This document shows, piece by piece, positions 5,880-9,764 of a DNA stretch of 9,764 nt. Every line of letters begins with the position of its first letter. Within the stretch, counting starts at the first letter, position 1. The position numbers and the translations under genes are program-made. Location: contig JBDHSU010000141.1 in the NCBI GenBank assembly GCA_039808325.1, positions 1 to 9,764 of the forward strand, in the 5' to 3' direction. Under the pieces are notes generated by a model that did not search any database, had not been told where the DNA came from, and saw only the letters and a program-made list of their open reading frames with translations. Origin of the DNA: JAFKKS01 sp039808325. Its GTDB lineage: Bacteria; Pseudomonadota; Alphaproteobacteria; Rhizobiales; Xanthobacteraceae.

Positions 5880-8435
5880 TCAGGCGACCGCGCTTTGTCG
5901 ATTTGCCGGACGGCTTGAACGCATAGCGATATGCTTAAATCCCTGGGCCGCCACCAGATAGGTGATACTGACCACGGCGATCGCGCCAAGAACGAGCGGC
6001 GGCGGAGACACGAAACCGAAAAATTGCCCCGCCGGCGTGAGCGCGAGCAGCAACGCGACCGCAAGCGCTCCGAGGGAACTCGCAATGAGCGCTGGATGAG
6101 GCCGGCTCATCCACGGCGGCTTTGCCGACCTGATGACGAAAATCACGAGGATTTGCGTCACGATCGACTCTACAAACCAGGCGGTTCTGAACACGTCAAA
6201 ATCCACGGCAAACCCCACGTAGAGCAGAGCGAACGTGGCGATATCGAAAAACGAGGACAATGGCCCCATGATCAGCGTGAAGCGGAGCACGCTATTCATG
6301 TCCCAGGCCATCGGCTGGGCGACATCCTCTTTGTCGGCGTCGTCGAAGGGGATGCCGACCTCGGAGATATCGTAAAGTAGATTGTTGAGCAGGATTTGAA
6401 GCGGCGCCAGCGGAAGGAACGGCAGCGCCAACGAAGCCAGCGCCATCGAAAGCATGTTGCCGAAATTCGAACTCGTTCCCATCCGCACATATTTCATGAT
6501 GTTGGCGTATGTGCGCCGGCCTTCTCCGATCCCGTCCGCCAACACACCCAGATTGGGAGCCAGCATGACGATGTCCGCCGCTTGACGCGCAACGTCTGTC
6601 CCGCCATCGACAGAAATGCCGATGTCGGCCGCATGAATAGCCGGAGCGTCATTGATTCCGTCGCCAAGGAAACCGACCGTGTGGCCGCGGCGGCGCAAGG
6701 CGCGCACGATGCGGCTTTTCTGTTCGGGAGAAACGCGCACGAACAGATCGGCTTCTTCCACGCGCGCCGCCAGCGCCGTGTCGGAGAGTTTTGCAATTTC
6801 CTCTCCCGTGACGAGACCGCTCGCGGGCAAGGAAAGGGTTTCGACCAGATGCAGCACCACCGGCGCCGCATCGCCCGATATCACCTTCACGCGCACTCCC
6901 GCGCGGCACAGGCGGTCCACGGCGGCGGTCGCCGATGCCTTGGGAGGATCGACAAATACGGCGCAGCCAACGAATATGAGTTCCCTCTCATCGGACGGGC
7001 CGATGTTGGCGCAATCGGCGGTCATCGGGCGGCGCGCGACACCAAGAAGACGCAATCCCTCCCGGCCTCTGGCGTCAAGCAGTGCCTCGATACGCATTCT
7101 CTTCGCGGCATCGAGCGCGACGACACGGCCATCCGCCAACTCCACGCGCGTACAGAGGGAAAGCAGCGCTTCCGGCGCGCCTTTCGTGAGCAATTGGCGC
7201 GTGCCGGCTTCGTCCACCAGCACCGACGCGCGGCGACGGTCGAAGTCGAACGGGACATTATCAATGAGACGACATGCCTTATCGTCGACCGGTCCGGCCG
7301 CGAGCAAGGCATCGTCGAGGTTGCTCCGCATGCCGCTGGAAAACCGGCTATTGAGGCGGGCAAGCCGGGACGTAGTCGCGCTGTCAGCGCCATCGGCGTC
7401 GAAACTGCCGGTGTGAACGATCTTGGCCTCCGTCAACGTTCCAGTCTTGTCCGTACATAGAACATCCATGGCGCCCAGATCGTGGATCGCCGAGAGGCGC
7501 TTGACGATCACGTGACGCGCCGCCATGCGCACGGCTCCGCGCGACAGGGTGACCGTCATGATCATGGGCAGCAGCTCGGGCGTGAGCCCTACGGCCAGCG
7601 CCACCGCGAACAGGAAACTTTCCAGTGACAGGCCGTGACGGATGAGCTGTGTGAGAAGGACAAAAAGCACGAGAAACCCGGTCAACCGCAAGATCAGCAT
7701 GCCGAGCGCGTGCACCCCGCGCTCGAAAGCGGTCGGAGCAACTTTCTCCTGGACCAGGGCCGCGATCTCGCCAAAGCGCGTCGCCCCACCGGTCGCGACG
7801 ACAAGCATCGTCGCCTCCCCTCCGACGATGCTTGTGCCGCCGAACAATGCGTTGAAGGCTTCGGCCGGCACTGAGCTTTCGGCCGGGCCGGGCCGTTTCT
7901 CAATGGAGTACGGCTCCCCTGTCAGGGGCGCCTCGTTGGCGAGCGCGCCCCTGCTGGCTAATACGACGCCATCGGCCGGAACGAGGTCGCCGCCGCGCAG
8001 TTCGACAATATCGCCCGGCACGATATCGCCCACCGGACGCTCGCTGACGCGCCCGTCGCGTCGGACCGCCGCCGTCACCGCCACCGAACGCCGCAGCGCA
8101 TCGACGGCGGTCTCTGCCTTCTGCTCTTGGACAATGTCGAGCACGATCGACAGGGTCACGATCATCACGATGATGAGGAAACTCTGCCAGTCGCCGGTCA
8201 TGCCGGAGATGGCCGCCGCAATAAGAAGAATGGCGACAAGCGGCTCGACGATTCGTTTTGCCAGCTTGGCGGCGAGGTTGCGCCGAATACTGACCACTGC
8301 GAGATTCGGTCCGTAGCGCGAGAGGCGCGCGGCGGCCTCGTCCTCGGTCAGGCCATCCGGCCTGGCCTCCAGGGCCGCCAGAAGCTCGTCGATATTCCTG
8401 GTCCAAAACGGAGCATCTTTGCTCGTGGGCGGCAT
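5880..8435 (-). CDS. mgtA: MgtA-type (P3B) magnesium-translocating P-type ATPase
   Basis: This inner-membrane pump of 851 residues from the chosen start couples ATP hydrolysis to cation movement; the P3B class imports Mg2+. In order: the actuator TGE (172-174, PLTGEP); the class-typical TM4 motif PELLPM (286-291, in VGLTPELLPMIMTVTL); the phosphorylated Asp329 in DKTGT; the nucleotide-binding KGAPE (418-422); and the hinge GDGINDAP (591-598). A C-terminal membrane region then contains NNLLYDISEVGIPFD, matching the MgtA QNLLYDIS box. Hydrophobic segments near 65-78, 86-99, 246-261, 273-300 and five or more after 655 fit about ten membrane spans. The frame stays open to an ATG at 8562-8564, but that extension crosses a dispersed repeat. 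ATG 8433-8435 gives MPPTSKDAPFWTRNIDELL, the usual family N-terminus; ATG 8490-8492 is an alternative. No start has a strong Shine-Dalgarno sequence. It diverges from the CBS-BON gene. Confidence 0.95.
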   Translation of the reverse strand: MPPTSKDAPFWTRNIDELLAALEARPDGLTEDEAAARLSRYGPNLAVVSIRRNLAAKLAKRIVEPLVAILLIAAAISGMTGDWQSFLIIVMIVTLSIVLDIVQEQKAETAVDALRRSVAVTAAVRRDGRVSERPVGDIVPGDIVELRGGDLVPADGVVLASRGALANEAPLTGEPYSIEKRPGPAESSVPAEAFNALFGGTSIVGGEATMLVVATGGATRFGEIAALVQEKVAPTAFERGVHALGMLILRLTGFLVLFVLLTQLIRHGLSLESFLFAVALAVGLTPELLPMIMTVTLSRGAVRMAARHVIVKRLSAIHDLGAMDVLCTDKTGTLTEAKIVHTGSFDADGADSATTSRLARLNSRFSSGMRSNLDDALLAAGPVDDKACRLIDNVPFDFDRRRASVLVDEAGTRQLLTKGAPEALLSLCTRVELADGRVVALDAAKRMRIEALLDARGREGLRLLGVARRPMTADCANIGPSDERELIFVGCAVFVDPPKASATAAVDRLCRAGVRVKVISGDAAPVVLHLVETLSLPASGLVTGEEIAKLSDTALAARVEEADLFVRVSPEQKSRIVRALRRRGHTVGFLGDGINDAPAIHAADIGISVDGGTDVARQAADIVMLAPNLGVLADGIGEGRRTYANIMKYVRMGTSSNFGNMLSMALASLALPFLPLAPLQILLNNLLYDISEVGIPFDDADKEDVAQPMAWDMNSVLRFTLIMGPLSSFFDIATFALLYVGFAVDFDVFRTAWFVESIVTQILVIFVIRSAKPPWMSRPHPALIASSLGALAVALLLALTPAGQFFGFVSPPPLVLGAIAVVSITYLVAAQGFKHIAMRSSRPANRQSAVA

Positions 8436-8509
8436 GACGTCGCCGCTCACACGAACTGGGGCCGTTCGATATGCGGCAGCATCGCTCCACATCGGCCTGA
8501 TTCCGCCTG

Positions 8510-8558
8510 GAGCATGATCCCGAAAAGCGGAAACCGGTTTCCGGAAAAGATCACGCTC
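8510..8558. repeat. Rhizobiales-type dispersed palindromic element, copy 1
   Basis: GAGCATGATCC (8510-8520) faces GATCACGCTC at the other end (8549-8558) around a GGAAACCGGTTTCC core, an imperfect palindrome. I recognise this kind of element as a common intergenic repeat in Hyphomicrobiales. A further homologous tail follows, TCAAACAA and then TCTGATTCAACGCAGTT (8589-8605), also present after copy 2. On the minus strand it encodes the spurious MFERDLFRKPVSAFRDHA extension of the ATPase frame. Confidence 0.85.
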
Positions 8559-8727
8559 AAACAATCAAACAATAGGAAGAACGACGGATCTGATTCAACG
8601 CAGTTAAGTAAGGCATCAATGCCGCGTCGCGCCTGGATTTTCCATCGGTCATTCGAAGGTATCCCGCATTGCCGGTGACAGGATCACCGGCCGGATGGAT
8701 CAAATACGGCGGCGCCAGAGGGCTGCC

Positions 8728-8741
8728 TTGATCTGGATCAG
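8728..8741 (+). promoter_or_regulatory. FNR/FixK-type box 1
   Basis: TTGATCTGGATCAG matches the CRP/FNR-family anaerobic box TTGAT-N4-ATCAA with one mismatch at the last base. It lies in the gap between the divergent ATPase and CBS-BON genes, centred about 126 bp before the CBS-BON ATG and about 300 bp before the ATPase start. An activator bound here could place a transcription start near 8776 on the + strand. The role is inferred from the motif. Confidence 0.6.
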
Positions 8742-8796
8742 TGGCGTGGCCGTCGCCGGGCAGGAGGAGCCGACGGTCGAGCGGCCCGGCGAGCGT

Positions 8797-8810
8797 TTGA
8801 TTCACCTCAA
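8797..8810 (+). promoter_or_regulatory. FNR/FixK-type box 2
   Basis: TTGATTCACCTCAA is an exact TTGA-N6-TCAA core, 50 bp before the CBS-BON start codon and exactly 69 bp centre to centre from box 1. This close to the gene it might be a second activator site or, if transcription starts from box 1, sit within the leader region and modulate or repress. The half-site core could arise by chance, but two such boxes in one short divergent gap are suggestive. Confidence 0.5.
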
Positions 8811-8850
8811 AGAACGCCGGCCGGCGCGGCACTAGGATGCGGCAACTTTT

Positions 8851-8856
8851 GGAGGG
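8851..8856 (+). promoter_or_regulatory. Ribosome binding site of the CBS-BON gene
   Basis: GGAGGG, 4 nt before ATG 8861, is a strong Shine-Dalgarno sequence and fixes the start there. The in-frame upstream ATG at 8837 has no such signal and would put this site inside the coding sequence. Confidence 0.8.
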
Positions 8857-8860
8857 TCCA

Positions 8861-9547
8861 ATGCAAGCGCGCGATATCATGGTCGCCCCGGTGATCACCG
8901 CCAGCCCGAACGCATCCATCAAGAGCGTCGCGGAGATGTTCATCCGCTACGGCATCAGCGCCGTGCCCGTGGTCGCCGACAACGGGAAGATCGTCGGCAT
9001 CATCAGCGAAGGCGACCTGCTGCACCGCGCCGAGACCGGCACGGAGAAGCGCCGCTCGTGGTGGCTGCGCGCTTTCGTCAGCCCGGACACGCTGGCCGAC
9101 GACTACGTCAAGGCGCACACCCGCAAGGTGTCCGACGCGATGACGCGCGAGGTGATCACGGCGTCCCCGGAGACGCCGCTGCACGAGATCGCCGGCCTGC
9201 TCGAGAAGCACGCGATCAAGCGCGTGCCGATTGTCCAGGACGGCCGGCTGGTCGGCCTCATCAGCCGCGCCAACCTGCTGCACACCATCGTCAGCGCAGG
9301 GCAGACGCTGGAAATCCCCCTCTCCGACTCCGCCATCCGCGACAAGCTGCTCGCGCATCTGCGGGCGCAGAGCTGGGCGCATACCGGCCTGCTCAACGTC
9401 ACCGTCCACAAGGGCGTGGTCGATCTGTGGGGCATCGTCAACTCCGCGAGCGAACGCAAGGCCATCCGCGTCGCCGCCGAGACGACCCCCGGCGTCCGCG
9501 CCGTCAACGACAATATGCGGCCGTGGCCGACGGGCGTCCTGGTCTGA
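8861..9547 (+). CDS. CBS-CBS-BON domain protein
   Basis: This 228-residue soluble protein has a tandem CBS pair (Bateman module) followed by a BON domain. CBS1 is about residues 7-57 (MVAPVITASPNASIKSVAEM to IVGIISEGDLL). A linker with a Trp pair (RRSWWLRAF) leads to CBS2, about 94-144 (MTREVITASPETPL to LVGLISRANLL). BON is about 155-222 and includes VTVHKGVVDLWGIVNSASER and TPGVRAVNDNM. CBS pairs bind adenine nucleotides or related ligands, while BON domains are linked to membrane or lipid contact, so a sensing role is likely; the target is unknown. No signal peptide is seen. The gene is preceded by two FNR/FixK-like boxes and diverges from an MgtA-type ATPase. CBS proteins are common in low-oxygen regulons, so the context suggests a hypoxia-response protein. 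Its codons look markedly G+C-rich compared with the region before 4561. The next repeat copy begins 6 bp after its stop. Confidence 0.93.
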   Translation: MQARDIMVAPVITASPNASIKSVAEMFIRYGISAVPVVADNGKIVGIISEGDLLHRAETGTEKRRSWWLRAFVSPDTLADDYVKAHTRKVSDAMTREVITASPETPLHEIAGLLEKHAIKRVPIVQDGRLVGLISRANLLHTIVSAGQTLEIPLSDSAIRDKLLAHLRAQSWAHTGLLNVTVHKGVVDLWGIVNSASERKAIRVAAETTPGVRAVNDNMRPWPTGVLV

Positions 9548-9552
9548 CCTTT

Positions 9553-9672
9553 GAGCATGATCCCGGAAAGTGGAACCGGTTTCGGAAAAGCGTGCCCCCG
9601 GGCTCGACCCGGGGACCATGGTCAAACAAAACGATAACGACCAGTCCGATTCAATGCTGTTGGATCAGACTC
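9553..9672. repeat. Rhizobiales-type dispersed palindromic element, copy 2, with inserted hairpin
   Basis: GAGCATGATCCCGGAAAGTGG followed by AACCGGTTTCGGAAAAGCG (9553-9592) repeats copy 1 in the same orientation with a few changes. The tail also recurs: TCAAACAAAACGATAACG (9621-9638) and TCCGATTCAATGCTGTT (9645-9661; 14 of 17 bases match 8589-8605). Between core and tail lies an extra segment absent from copy 1. It contains CCCCGGG (9596-9602) and CCCGGGG (9608-9614), a perfect 7-bp hairpin with a 5-nt loop. The whole could end the CBS-BON transcript, though no T-run follows. I see no supported gene in the remaining bases to the window end. Confidence 0.75.
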
Positions 9673-9764
9673 TAGCCGTCCCACCGGACGCACCGAGCAC
9701 CAAGAGAACGGTGACCGCCCCGCGGCGTCGCACGACGCTCGCCATATCCGGAAGAAGCTGAACG

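Noticed and set aside
5717..5926. 69-residue plus-strand frame in the convergent gap
   Set aside because: No recognisable family, weak start, and its 3' end is antisense to the ATPase C-terminus.
5623..5961. Plus-strand frame starting in an ATGA overlap with the Ntn hydrolase
   Set aside because: The overlap looks coupled, but the protein is Pro/Arg-rich low complexity and runs into the antisense of the ATPase gene.
6396..7460. Plus-strand frame of 354 codons inside the ATPase gene
   Set aside because: Antisense shadow of a fully conserved P-type ATPase; His/Arg/Gln-rich with no domain features.
8807..9625. Minus-strand frame of 272 codons opposite the CBS-BON gene
   Set aside because: Asp/Val/Gly-rich shadow of a gene with clear domains on the + strand.
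9665..9764. Minus-strand partial frame running off the window end (ends ...GAVTVLLVLGASGGTARV)
   Set aside because: A hydrophobic stretch hints at a membrane or secreted protein entering from the right, but only about 32 codons are visible and the stop falls in the repeat tail; not enough to call.

Overview
The window looks like a chromosomal stretch of an alphaproteobacterium, most likely of the order Hyphomicrobiales (Rhizobiales). The grounds are moderately high G+C, rhizobial-type peptide-transport and DapA-superfamily genes, FNR/FixK-type boxes, and two copies of a dispersed palindromic element (GAGCATGATCC...GGAAACCGGTTT...) that I recognise from genomes of this order. I cannot name a genus.

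Left part (1-3759, all + strand): the 3' part of a first peptide ABC-transporter ATPase, a second complete ATPase starting in an ATGA overlap, a membrane-dipeptidase (M19) family protein 46 bp further on, and, after a 252-bp gap, a DapA-superfamily lyase/deaminase. The first three read as one operon that imports short peptides and processes them. The fourth may use a product, possibly on a hydroxyproline-type route. The M19 protein lacks the usual N-terminal His-x-Asp and bridging Glu metal ligands, and the DapA-like protein lacks the Thr-Thr and Arg signature of true DapA. Both are therefore probably not what their family names suggest.

Middle (3760-4561): a gene-poor, patchy stretch. It holds a possible tyrosine-recombinase C-terminal remnant and a strong bulged hairpin, then an 85-residue unrecognised small ORF on the minus strand. 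A promoter-like region with a short palindrome follows.

Right part (4562-9764): a secreted Ntn hydrolase of the penicillin V acylase/choloylglycine hydrolase family (+). Convergent with it is a large MgtA-type P-type ATPase (-). Divergent from the ATPase is a CBS-CBS-BON protein (+). The interval between the ATPase and the CBS-BON gene contains two TTGA-N6-TCA(A/G) boxes typical of FNR/FixK regulators, which suggests oxygen-responsive control. Two direct copies of the dispersed palindromic element bracket the CBS-BON unit. The longest reading frame for the ATPase starts inside one of them, so that start is probably wrong.

I see no tRNA, rRNA, CRISPR array or intact insertion sequence. I do not see a clearly new multi-gene system. 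The best leads are the altered M19 enzyme, the FixK-box/CBS-BON/MgtA arrangement and the small orphan ORF.
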